20,159 bases of DNA from JANNVZ01 sp031418455 (GCA_031418455.1 JANOXJ010000063.1:1-20159), one strand, 5' to 3'; shown: positions 1 through 8,006, counted from the stretch's first letter. Translations and numbers: made by a program. The notes: a model not told the origin generated them from the letters alone.

Positions 1-75
1 GCAGCAGCAGAAGTGCCTGTGGTGGCACCCGTTAAAGCCCATGTCAACACAGTTACTGCGCAGTTGTCAGCAGTA
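1..75. repeat. HYR module DNA repeat, copy C (truncated)
   Basis: This stretch encodes a third version of the TADNCAVT-LTWA-TGAT segment of a HYR module. It is similar in DNA to 225-360 and 1485-1620, but is cut by the window edge. It is part of the coding sequence of the large surface protein. Confidence 0.55.
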
Positions 76-3035
76 GTAGGGTTCGGTGTAACAACAGAAG
101 CAGTGCAAGTTCCCGCCCCAACATTTTGCGAAATGTTAGCAGGACAGGTTATCGTTGGAAGAATATTATCGGAGATGGTAACAGTGAACGAACAGTTAGC
201 AGAATTGCCTGCACCGTCTTGCACCGTGTAGGTAACAGTAGTAACACCAAGGTTGAATGTTTGAGTACCCACATTGTTGATACCAGTCGCTGGTGAATTG
301 GCAACAGTAGCTCCCGTCATAGCCCATGTTAAACGAGTAACACCGCAGTTGTCAGCAGTGGTTGGGTTAGTTGTAGCAATGCTTCGAGAACAGGTGCCGG
401 CACTCACCGTGCTATTAATATTTGCGGGGCATGTTATTGTTGGAGCTATATTGTCATTTACTGTTACGTTTATGCTGCACGAGGTTATAGAACCGCACGC
501 ATGTTCAACACTGAAAACAACATTGGTAGTTCCTACAGGATAGGTACCACTTGCATTGTTTGTTCCGTTAAAACTATTAGTAATTGTATAGGTTGCACAA
601 GTTGTTGTAACTGTTGGGTTTGGCACAACCACTGCAGCAGAGCAGGTTCCCGCTAACGCATTCACCGTTATGTCGGAGGCGCTGCATGAGTTGGCGCCAG
701 TGCTTATGAAAATTGTGTTAGAAGTAACAGAACAAGTGCCGCTTGTTACCTGCACGGTTATTTGGTCATTGTTTGCAAGTATACCAGCCGAGTAGGTCGA
801 TGAATTGGTTCCTACAGCTGTCCCATTCACATACCATTGGTAACTTAAAGGCCCACTTGTATTAAATGTTGTTACTGAGAAATTATCGCAAATGGGATTT
901 GTAATATAAATGTCGTTTAGTGTCGAGTTCTGCTGATTCATTGCGCAATCCAAGTAATAAGGAGTATTAAGCGCGGGAATAATGAGTGATGTATATACTA
1001 AAGTAGAATTTTTATAATATCTAACCACGTTATTTTCAATAGCTATTCTTAAAACATCACCTGTAGCATAGGTTTGAGCAGGCACAGGTGTAATAGCATT
1101 ATTGTTCTCCACTATAGTAAGCGCACCATTGCTTCTTAATCTAAATGCATAATCAATACCTCCGGAATTGCTACCTGCATCGGTAGCGCTTATTCCAAAA
1201 TATCGTTCTGTATTTGTTTCAGCTACAGTGGTTGTTACCCAACCATTATTATTAACCGAATTGGATGAGAAAGCATTAGTTGTATTAATATTATTATTAT
1301 TAGGCTTGGTCAAGTCATCATTAATAGCGGTAATGCTTGAAAGGGTTTGCCAAAAAGCTTGCTCTCTGCCATATATACATGATTGAGATGAGTGGGTCCT
1401 ATTAATCCTTGCGTTCTGAGGAGTGGCACTCAAGGTTACTACTACATTGTAGGTACAAACTGCTGTGTTTCCCGCTGCATCGCGAGCTGTATAGGTAACA
1501 GTAGTAGTACCTAAATTGAAATTATAAGTACCTACTGTGTTTATACCAGTAGCTGGCGAATTTGCCACTGTGGCACCCGTCATGGCCCATGTTAGCTGTG
1601 TTACAGCGCAGTTATCACTATAAGTAGGAGCTGATGTAATTACAGAGGCCGGACATGTTGCACCGCTTGCCGTTCCAGCATAATTGCCCGGGCATGATAT
1701 AGTGGGTAAAATATTGTCTACTATGGTTACCGTTTGGGTACAGGTGGCTACTGAGCCATTGCTGCTTGTGGCGGTCCATAATACACTTGTTGTACCTACA
1801 GGATAAGTTCCGCTGGCATTATTGGTACCATTAAAACTGTTAGTTAAAGTAAAAGCCACACAAGAAGTTACCGTAGGTGGAGGCACTGTAACACTAGCTG
1901 TACATAAGCCCGCCCCAACATTTTGAGTAACGTTGGCAGCGCAAGAAACCCCAATATTGGGGCCTAATACAGTTAAGTTAATTACCTCTATAGTAGTTGC
2001 AGGCGTTAAGTAGTTATCAACTGCCGTTATCGTTATTGGATAAGTGCCCGGTGTAGTGCCAGTTAGTGTTATACTTTGCACCGAAGGATTGCCGGGGGTA
2101 TTGGTATTCACTGTCATGCCAGTATATCCGCCACCTGCTACTATGCTAGTAACAGTGGCAGTTTGGCTATTCTCCGGACCAGTAAATCCAAAATTTAGTG
2201 TGGTGGTTGCACCAGGGCAAAGTGTAATGTTATTATTAGGCAAACTCACCACAGCAGGAGGGAAGTTAGTACCGCTTGTTGCATTGAACTCTAGGCACTG
2301 ATTATCTAGCCAATTCACACCGTCATTGGTTCCGTTGCCACCATCATAGCCATTGCCATTTACATTGAACAAACCGGTTTGAAGGTAATTAACGTTATCA
2401 CCCGCATTTAAACCCACAGTTGCAGGCGAACCGCCAAAACCACCTGCACCGCCTGATGCCGAACCTGTGGTCCAGCCCATATCACCATAAAAGAAACCAA
2501 TGTTATTACCTGGAGATAATGCAGGGCTTGCGCCATTGGTTATTACCAATTGCATGGTGGATACTAGACCATTAGAGTAGGCCGCGTTAGCATCGTATGG
2601 ACCAACAGCCAACCAACTTATGTAAACCGCATTTGCTGTAATTAAATACCAAACTTCGCCATGTCCATTTCTAGAGTCCCAGTCGGCCCACATGGGCGCT
2701 ATCATGGCTGTTGTTATAGGAAATCCTGTTGGGGTATATGTTGAATAAGCTGCGTTGAAGGTAATGTTACCGTTGTTGTTCAGGTAAAACTGGTTGTAGT
2801 TGGTTCCATAAAACTGAAACGTAAACGGTAGTGCCAATGGCCCTAACGATCCATCATCATTCGCGGGAAACTGTGTCCATGTAGCAGGATTATGCTGCGT
2901 AATGCAAGTACCGGGCAAGTAGGGCCCAGGCTGTGCAAAAGCATCTGCACTGCTGAGCAAAAGACCGGCAAATAGAAGAATGGAAAACACAATCCTTTGT
3001 GGATTGCGCGATTTTGAGGTTGTAGAGGTCAACAT
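1..3035 (-). CDS. Large secreted HYR-repeat surface protein with N-terminal NIDO-like domain, 3' end outside window
   Basis: An open frame of 1011 codons runs from ATG at 3033-3035 leftwards out of the window, so the C-terminus is missing. Residues 1-34 form a signal peptide (basic start, hydrophobic core, likely cleavage after ADAFA). Residues about 60-250 resemble a NIDO domain: FYGTNYNQFYLNNNGNITF is followed by MIAPMWADWD. HYR-type beta modules follow at about 357-440, 438-530, 775-850, 860-950 and 952 onward, each pairing an SC/TC-P-x-N opening with a VTYT/VTVT closing strand. About 545-700 is a different module (ERYFGIS, YATGDVLRIAI, VRYYKNSTLVYTS) of a kind I know from Bacteroidota secreted proteins, followed by an Ig-like stretch (YQWYVNGTAVG). 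Such architectures usually belong to surface adhesins, often with a type IX secretion signal at the far C-terminus, which cannot be checked here. It is transcribed divergently from ileS. The role in adhesion is inferred. Confidence 0.85.
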   Translation of the reverse strand, partial: MLTSTTSKSRNPQRIVFSILLFAGLLLSSADAFAQPGPYLPGTCITQHNPATWTQFPANDDGSLGPLALPFTFQFYGTNYNQFYLNNNGNITFNAAYSTYTPTGFPITTAMIAPMWADWDSRNGHGEVWYLITANAVYISWLAVGPYDANAAYSNGLVSTMQLVITNGASPALSPGNNIGFFYGDMGWTTGSASGGAGGFGGSPATVGLNAGDNVNYLQTGLFNVNGNGYDGGNGTNDGVNWLDNQCLEFNATSGTNFPPAVVSLPNNNITLCPGATTTLNFGFTGPENSQTATVTSIVAGGGYTGMTVNTNTPGNPSVQSITLTGTTPGTYPITITAVDNYLTPATTIEVINLTVLGPNIGVSCAANVTQNVGAGLCTASVTVPPPTVTSCVAFTLTNSFNGTNNASGTYPVGTTSVLWTATSSNGSVATCTQTVTIVDNILPTISCPGNYAGTASGATCPASVITSAPTYSDNCAVTQLTWAMTGATVANSPATGINTVGTYNFNLGTTTVTYTARDAAGNTAVCTYNVVVTLSATPQNARINRTHSSQSCIYGREQAFWQTLSSITAINDDLTKPNNNNINTTNAFSSNSVNNNGWVTTTVAETNTERYFGISATDAGSNSGGIDYAFRLRSNGALTIVENNNAITPVPAQTYATGDVLRIAIENNVVRYYKNSTLVYTSLIIPALNTPYYLDCAMNQQNSTLNDIYITNPICDNFSVTTFNTSGPLSYQWYVNGTAVGTNSSTYSAGILANNDQITVQVTSGTCSVTSNTIFISTGANSCSASDITVNALAGTCSAAVVVPNPTVTTTCATYTITNSFNGTNNASGTYPVGTTNVVFSVEHACGSITSCSINVTVNDNIAPTITCPANINSTVSAGTCSRSIATTNPTTADNCGVTRLTWAMTGATVANSPATGINNVGTQTFNLGVTTVTYTVQDGAGNSANCSFTVTISDNILPTITCPANISQNVGAGTCTASVVTPNPTTADNCAVTVLTWALTGATTGTSAA
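225..360. repeat. HYR module DNA repeat, copy A
   Basis: It encodes LTWAMTGATVANSPATGIN-VGT-FNLG-TTVTYT within the large surface protein. The protein segment is nearly identical to that encoded at 1485-1620. The DNA differs mostly at third codon positions, which suggests old duplication under protein-level constraint. Confidence 0.7.
1485..1620. repeat. HYR module DNA repeat, copy B
   Basis: It encodes the same LTWAMTGATVANSPATGIN segment as 225-360. A separate shared segment, TNSFNGTNNASGTYPVGTT, recurs at about 535-590 and 1795-1850, so the repeating unit appears to be a pair of HYR modules. Confidence 0.7.
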
Positions 3036-3339
3036 ACGATTCACGTTCGTTGGATTTAAAAAAAACTATTTGTCAGGCCTCAAAAGTTGCTGTTGGTTGA
3101 TTCAGCAATCCCTTGGTGGGCTTGGTTTTAACAATATTTCCTTTAAAGTCGGGTTAGATAGAATAAGTGTTTATTACTCACTTAAACATGGCATTTGTAC
3201 TTGTACTTACCCTTAAAGGTTTCTATTTCAGTCAATACTTCCCTAAGTTTTTTGTAATTGTGCTATTTTCAAACTTATAGCTCTGCCGAGTTTCTATCTT
3301 CGCGCGCCATTTAAAATGCACCTTCAATATTTATAACTG
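3036..3339. other. Divergent intergenic region between the surface-protein gene and ileS
   Basis: This is 304 bases of AT-rich DNA between two divergent starts, so it should hold both promoters. A TATCTTCGC motif near its right end suits ileS. I see no equally good promoter motif for the leftward gene. A small open frame crosses the region, but its translation resembles nothing and it overlaps the start of the surface-protein gene, so I do not call it. No RNA gene or clear terminator was seen. Confidence 0.6.
3295..3303 (+). promoter_or_regulatory. Candidate -7 promoter element for ileS (TATCTTCGC)
   Basis: TATCTTCGC matches the Bacteroidota -7 pattern TAnnTTTG with C at the third T of TTTG, and lies 36 bases before the ileS ATG. 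The same nine bases occur before aspS at 19711, and TAnnTTCGC variants precede two other genes in this window. No convincing TTTG -33 box sits at the usual spacing. Confidence 0.45.
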
Positions 3340-6300
3340 ATGCCGCAGCTTTATAGAGAATTTAAAAACCTCAATCTTCCTCAAATAGCCCAAGAAGTTC
3401 AAGCCTTTTGGGATAAGGAGAGCATTTTCCAACGCTCTATTGATGAGCGTAGCGATAAGGATTCTTTTGTTTTTTATGAAGGCCCCCCAAGTGCTAATGG
3501 CTTGCCTGGTATTCACCACGTTATGGGCCGCACTATCAAAGACATTTTTTGCCGCTACCAAACCCTTAAGGGAAAACAGGTAAAGCGCAAGGCAGGCTGG
3601 GACACCCATGGCCTTCCAATCGAGCTTGCTGTAGAAAAAACTTTGGGTATAACCAAGGAAGATATAGGTAAAAAAATAACCGTAGAAGACTACAACAAAG
3701 CCTGCCGCACTGAGGTAATGAAATATACCGACAAGTGGGAAGAGGTAACGCGCATGATGGGTTATTGGGTGGATATGAGCGACCCTTATATAACCTACGA
3801 TAACAAGTATATAGAAAGTGTTTGGTGGCTATTGCAACAAATATTTAATAAGGGCCTTTTGTACAAAGGCTACACCATACAGCCTTACTCTCCCGCAGCG
3901 GGCACGGGCCTTAGCTCGCACGAGATAAACCAGCCGGGCTGCTATCGCAATGTGAAGGATACCAGCGCGGTGGCCATGTTTAAAATTGTGGATTCCAAAT
4001 TCACCGAGCGTATCTCCCCCCTCTCCTCCGGAGAGGGTCGGGGTGAGGCGTACTTTCTTGCTTGGACAACAACACCGTGGACTTTACCATCAAATACAGC
4101 TCTTGCAGTAGGCAACAATATTGAGTATGCATTGGTAAAAACCATAAGTAATTATTCGCACCAAGTTATACAAGTGGTGTTAGCAAAAGATAGGCTGGGG
4201 GCTTATTTCAGTGATAAAAATGCTGACCTCAGTTTTGAGGACTATAAGCCGGGCGACAAGAACATTCCTTTTCAAATAATTCAAACATTCAAAGGCTCTG
4301 AATTGGAAGGCCTGCGCTATGAGCAGCTTTTGCCTTTTGGTGTGCAGCCCACGCCTATCCAAGGAGGGCAGCAACCCGTGGGTGGCGCCTCCCACTCCTC
4401 TGGAGAGGGCCGGGATGAGGCCTTCCGCGTAATTCTTGGCGACTTTGTAACTACCGAAGACGGCACAGGTATAGTTCACATAGCCCCATCATTTGGTGCT
4501 GACGACTTTAGAGTGGCCAAACTAAATGGTATAAGCGCACTTACACTTGTAGATAAGCGCGGGCGTTTCCATCCGGCTGTTAAAGATGATGTATTCCTTT
4601 ATGGCGAAGAGTTTGTAAAGGAAGACTATTATTCTGAAACCGAGAAGGCTGTAGAGCTTGACATTCAAAAACAAAGACTTAGCGGATTTATAAAAGACAC
4701 TTCTAAACTGAGCTACCTCAGTATAGATGAGCGCATTTGCCTGAAGCTACAAAACGAAAACAAGCTCTTTAAAAAAGAAAAATACGAGCACAGCTATCCC
4801 CATTGCTGGCGCACAGACAAGCCTATAATCTACTACCCGCTAGACTCGTGGTTTATAAAAATTCCGGAGGTGCGTAACCGCATGGTGGAGCTCAACAAAA
4901 CCATCAACTGGAAGCCGGAGGCTACCGGCACAGGCCGCTTTGGCAATTGGCTGGAAAATGCTAACGACTGGAACCTGTCAAGGTCGCGCTTTTGGGGCAT
5001 ACCACTACCGCTTTGGCGCACTGAAGATGGCGAAGAGGTAATTTGCATAGGCAGCGCAGAGCAACTAAAACAAGAAATAGACAAATCGGTAAAGGCAGGT
5101 TTTATGGCGAACAATCCATTGGCCGAATTCAAGCCAAACGATTTTTCTAAAACCAACTACGACACCTTTGACTTGCATAAACCCTACGCTGACAACATTG
5201 TGCTGGTGTCAGCCTCGGGCAAAAAAATGGTGCGTGAGTCGGACCTTATAGATGTGTGGTTTGATAGTGGTGCCATGCCTTATGCACAACAACACTATCC
5301 TTTTGAGAACAAGGAGCAAATAGATAGCAAGAAAGCATTTCCGGCTGATTATATAGCTGAAGGAGTAGACCAAACCCGCGGTTGGTTTTATACCCTGCAC
5401 GCCATAGCCACCATGTGTTTTGATAGTGTGGCCTATAAAAATGTAATCTCCAACGGGTTGGTGCTGGACAAGAATGGCAACAAAATGTCTAAGCGCCTTG
5501 GCAATGCCATAGATCCTTTTGAAACAATGACAAAGTATGGACCAGACGCCACCCGCTGGTACATGATAACCAATGCGCAGCCTTGGGATAATTTGAAATT
5601 TGACTTAGAGGGTATAACGGAAGTACAGCGCAAGTTTTTTGGCACGCTATATAATACGTATGGCTTTTTTGCCATTTATGCCAATATAGATGGCTTTCAA
5701 TACAATGCCGCCACGGCCACTTTGCCAGCGCAGCGCACCGAGCTCGACCGATGGATATTGTCCAAATTGCACAGCCTAATAAAATTGGTAACCGAGGAGC
5801 TGGACGACTATAACCCAACCCCGGCAGCACGCGCCATAGAGTCTTTTGTGGATTTGCACCTAAGCAACTGGTATGTGCGCCTTTCGCGCAAGCGTTTCTG
5901 GCAGGGCGAAATGAATGCCGACAAGAAAGCCGCATACGAAACGCTGTACGAGTGTTTGCAAGCTCTGGCGCAGCTCAGCTCACCATTCGCTCCATTTTTT
6001 AGCGAGTGGTTATACAAAAACCTAACAGAAGCTGCAGGGCAAAATGAAGGCACAATTGACAGCGTGCACCTAACCTTATTGGCCAAGGCAAACCTGGGCC
6101 TTATTGATATGGAGTTGGAAGAAAGAATGGGTTTTGCCCAAGAAATTTCTTCTATGGTATTATCCATTCGGAAAAAGGAAAACCTGCGCGTTCGCCAGCC
6201 ACTTACTGCCATACGCATACCCATTCTAAATCAAACTGACAAGGCGAGAATAGAAGCAGTGAAAGATTTAATATTAGCGGAAACCAATGTGAAAACAATG

Positions 6301-6858
6301 GAATTGGTAAGTGAAGAGGATGCACACATTATTAAAAACCTGAAGCTAAACTTTAAAACCCTGGGCACCAAGTGCGGCAAAAACATGAAAGCCGTGCAAA
6401 CCTATGCTGCTGCCAATGGCGAGGCCATCATAAAGGCTATAGAAACTAAAGGAAATTATGCCTTACCGGAAGAGGTAGGAAGCATAGTATTGGAAAGGGA
6501 AGATGTGGAAATAATACCTGTGGACATACCCGGCTGGAAGGTGGTAAATGATGGCGCCCTCACCGTGGCATTAGACATAACTATTACACCAGAGCTGCGC
6601 TCAGAGGGCATTGCCCGCGAGTTTGTAAACCGCATACAGAACCTTAGAAAAGACAGTGGTCTGGAGGTTACAGACAAAATAAGTGTGAAGATTGAAAGTA
6701 ATGATTTTTATAACCAAGCAATTGAAACAAATTCAGAATATATTCGCGCGCAAATTTTAGCAGGCGAACTAGTTATAACTGAAATGATTGACAACGGTTT
6801 TACTGTAGAAATAGAGGATGGAGTGACCTCGAAAATATCACTCACCAAACTCAATTAA
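3340..6858 (+). CDS. ileS: Isoleucyl-tRNA synthetase
   Basis: This cytoplasmic class I synthetase charges tRNA-Ile with isoleucine using ATP and edits misactivated valine. The HIGH-type motif is GIHH at residues 57-60, after GPPSANG, and the KMSKS loop is KMSKR at 715-719. The CP1 editing domain shows TTTPWTLPSN from about residue 242 and GTGIVHIAPSFGADD near 380. The anticodon-binding domain contains the LHLSNWYVRLSRKRFW segment. At 1172 residues it is slightly longer than I expect for Bacteroidota. Two in-frame insertions with palindromic DNA (about residues 224-235 and 335-360) account for the excess, both in the CP1 region. The ATG at 3340 gives the expected N-terminus. The next gene starts 16 bases after the stop, so ileS, the DksA-like gene and lspA probably share a transcript. 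Identity is secure. Confidence 0.98.
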   Translation: MPQLYREFKNLNLPQIAQEVQAFWDKESIFQRSIDERSDKDSFVFYEGPPSANGLPGIHHVMGRTIKDIFCRYQTLKGKQVKRKAGWDTHGLPIELAVEKTLGITKEDIGKKITVEDYNKACRTEVMKYTDKWEEVTRMMGYWVDMSDPYITYDNKYIESVWWLLQQIFNKGLLYKGYTIQPYSPAAGTGLSSHEINQPGCYRNVKDTSAVAMFKIVDSKFTERISPLSSGEGRGEAYFLAWTTTPWTLPSNTALAVGNNIEYALVKTISNYSHQVIQVVLAKDRLGAYFSDKNADLSFEDYKPGDKNIPFQIIQTFKGSELEGLRYEQLLPFGVQPTPIQGGQQPVGGASHSSGEGRDEAFRVILGDFVTTEDGTGIVHIAPSFGADDFRVAKLNGISALTLVDKRGRFHPAVKDDVFLYGEEFVKEDYYSETEKAVELDIQKQRLSGFIKDTSKLSYLSIDERICLKLQNENKLFKKEKYEHSYPHCWRTDKPIIYYPLDSWFIKIPEVRNRMVELNKTINWKPEATGTGRFGNWLENANDWNLSRSRFWGIPLPLWRTEDGEEVICIGSAEQLKQEIDKSVKAGFMANNPLAEFKPNDFSKTNYDTFDLHKPYADNIVLVSASGKKMVRESDLIDVWFDSGAMPYAQQHYPFENKEQIDSKKAFPADYIAEGVDQTRGWFYTLHAIATMCFDSVAYKNVISNGLVLDKNGNKMSKRLGNAIDPFETMTKYGPDATRWYMITNAQPWDNLKFDLEGITEVQRKFFGTLYNTYGFFAIYANIDGFQYNAATATLPAQRTELDRWILSKLHSLIKLVTEELDDYNPTPAARAIESFVDLHLSNWYVRLSRKRFWQGEMNADKKAAYETLYECLQALAQLSSPFAPFFSEWLYKNLTEAAGQNEGTIDSVHLTLLAKANLGLIDMELEERMGFAQEISSMVLSIRKKENLRVRQPLTAIRIPILNQTDKARIEAVKDLILAETNVKTMELVSEEDAHIIKNLKLNFKTLGTKCGKNMKAVQTYAAANGEAIIKAIETKGNYALPEEVGSIVLEREDVEIIPVDIPGWKVVNDGALTVALDITITPELRSEGIAREFVNRIQNLRKDSGLEVTDKISVKIESNDFYNQAIETNSEYIRAQILAGELVITEMIDNGFTVEIEDGVTSKISLTKLN
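4013..4049. repeat. In-frame palindromic element, copy 1, in ileS
   Basis: The core is a perfect 8-base inverted repeat, CCCTCTCC (4019-4026) and GGAGAGGG (4030-4037), around a 3-base loop, followed by TCGGGGTGAGGC. Bases 4030-4049 are identical over 20 positions to 15645-15664 inside gcvP. It is translated as ISPLSSGEGRGE (residues about 225-235), just before the FLAWTTTPWTL strand of the editing domain. The element is much richer in G+C than the surrounding gene and adds residues I do not expect in the family. Confidence 0.85.
4342..4422. repeat. Compound in-frame palindromic insertion, copy 2, in ileS
   Basis: Two modules are joined here. The first has outer arms CCCACG (4348-4353) and CGTGGG (4377-4382) enclosing an imperfect hairpin CCTATCC-AA-GGAGGG (4354-4368). 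The second is a diverged copy of the element at 4013: arms 4391-4398 and 4402-4409 with one A:A mismatch, then a tail that makes 4402-4421 match 4030-4049 at 18 of 20 bases. The product is about 26 extra residues (335-360, VQPTPIQGGQQPVGGASHSS then GEGRDE) shortly before the VILGDFVTTEDGTGIVHIAP segment. Confidence 0.75.
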
Positions 6859-6874
6859 GAAGTAAGAATACAAA

Positions 6875-7996
6875 ATGGCTACGAAAAAGAAAGCTCCAAT
6901 AAAAGCGAGCAAAAAGCCCGCCCCAAAGGCGAAACCAGCAGCTAAGAAGCCTGCTGTAAAAAAGGCCGCAGCTAAAAAACCTGTGGCAAAAGCAAAGCCT
7001 GCTAAAAAAGCAGCGGTAAAAAAGGTGGTGAAAAAGGCAGTGGCCAAGCCAAAATCGGCTGCTAAAAAAGTAGCTCCTAAAAAACCTTTAGCTAAAAAAG
7101 TTGTTGCTAAAAAACCAGTAGCGAAAAAGCCGGTGGCTAAAAAAGCAATAGCTAAAAAGGCAGCAAAGCCTGTGAAAAAAGTAACTAAGCCTGTGGCTAA
7201 AAAGAAAGTGGTAGCTAAAGCAGCTAAAAAGCCAATAGCTAAACCAACTAAAAAAGTAGTTGCAAAACCTGTGGCTAAGAAAAAACCGGTAGTAAAGGCA
7301 AAGCCAGCTGCCAAAAAAGTAGCTAAGCCTATTGCTAAAAAAGCAGTAAAGCCTGTAGCTAAGCCAGCAGCAAAACCAGCAGCAAAACCAGCGGCTAAGC
7401 CAGTAGTGAAGGCTCCGGCAAAACCTGTAGCCAAGCCAGTAGCCAAACCGGCTCCTGCAGCTAAGCCAACTGCCCCGGTAGCTAAGCCAGCTCCAGCACC
7501 TGCTCCAAAGCCTGCTGCACCAGTAGTAAAACCAGCCCCGGTAGTGGCTGCTAAACCAGCCCCGGTAGCTACCCCAACCAAACCAGAAGTTAAACCAACA
7601 GCAAGAAAAGAGGAAACCAGCAGTATGCCAGATGTAAGATATTCAGACAAGGACTTAAAAGAATTTGAAGAATTAATAAACGAAAAACTAGGTCAGGCAA
7701 AAGCTGACTTAGATGAATTGAAACAGTCATTGTCGCACGAGAGCGATAACAGCACTGACGATACATCGCCAACATTTAAAATGATGGAAGATGGCAGCGA
7801 GACTATGAACCGCGAGGACCTTGCACAGCTTGCAGCGCGTCAAGAAAAGTTTATTCAAAATTTGGACAACGCCTTATTGAGAATAAAAAATAAAACCTAT
7901 GGTATTTGCCGCGCAACCGGCAAGCTTATTCCAAAGGAACGCCTTCGCCTGGTGCCTCATGCTACCCTTAGCATAGAAGCTAAAAACATGCAATAA
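6875..7996 (+). CDS. Histone-H1-like K/A/P-rich tail fused to a DksA/TraR-like domain
   Basis: Residues 2-250 are almost entirely Lys, Ala, Pro and Val in loose repeats such as AKKP, KPVA and AKPA, strongly basic and probably unstructured, like the C-terminal tail of histone H1. Residues 251-373 match the short TraR/DksA-family protein found between ileS and lspA in many Bacteroidota: RYSDKDLKEFEELINEKL, then a coiled coil and YGICRATGKLIPKERLRLVP. DksA-type proteins bind RNA polymerase. The zinc finger is degenerate: only Cys345 remains of the four cysteines of classical DksA, so zinc binding there is unlikely. The ATG at 6875 is 16 bases after ileS. An internal ATG at 7625 (residue 251), preceded by AGAGGAAA, would give the ordinary short protein. 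A basic DNA-binding role for the tail is inferred. Confidence 0.85.
   Translation: MATKKKAPIKASKKPAPKAKPAAKKPAVKKAAAKKPVAKAKPAKKAAVKKVVKKAVAKPKSAAKKVAPKKPLAKKVVAKKPVAKKPVAKKAIAKKAAKPVKKVTKPVAKKKVVAKAAKKPIAKPTKKVVAKPVAKKKPVVKAKPAAKKVAKPIAKKAVKPVAKPAAKPAAKPAAKPVVKAPAKPVAKPVAKPAPAAKPTAPVAKPAPAPAPKPAAPVVKPAPVVAAKPAPVATPTKPEVKPTARKEETSSMPDVRYSDKDLKEFEELINEKLGQAKADLDELKQSLSHESDNSTDDTSPTFKMMEDGSETMNREDLAQLAARQEKFIQNLDNALLRIKNKTYGICRATGKLIPKERLRLVPHATLSIEAKNMQ
6885..7600. repeat. Low-complexity degenerate tandem repeats encoding the K/A/P-rich tail
   Basis: Short units such as GCTAAAAAA, GCTAAGCC and CAGCAAAACCAG recur throughout, including an exact tandem around 7365-7395. The left part favours AAKK/VAKK units and the right part AKPA/APKP units, so the tail shifts from lysine-dense to proline-dense along its length. 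Such repeats can gain or lose units by slippage. Confidence 0.8.
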
Positions 7997-8006
7997 TATT
8001 TAAAGT

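Noticed and set aside
1260..1400. Possible assembly chimera where the HYR array passes into a different module
   Set aside because: The reading frame is continuous, and the segment (WQTLSSITAINDDLTKP, then ERYFGIS and VRYYKNSTLVYTS) fits a complete module I know from Bacteroidota secreted proteins.
1..1850. Spaced repeats that might suggest a CRISPR array
   Set aside because: The repeats are long, diverged at third codon positions and lie within one open reading frame, so they are protein-module repeats.
2980..3216. 78-residue open frame across the divergent intergenic region
   Set aside because: It overlaps the signal-peptide region of the surface-protein gene on the other strand, and its translation has no recognisable features.
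5489..6224. Two open frames of 148 and 138 residues on the minus strand inside ileS
   Set aside because: Both overlap strongly conserved ileS sequence, have no family resemblance, and overlap each other.
6838..7650. A 270-residue open frame on the minus strand with a very hydrophobic Gly/Ala/Phe-rich translation
   Set aside because: It is the antisense of the Lys/Ala/Pro repeat tail. Codons such as GCT, AAA and CCA have no stop-forming complements, so the frame is open for compositional reasons. It also overlaps the end of ileS.
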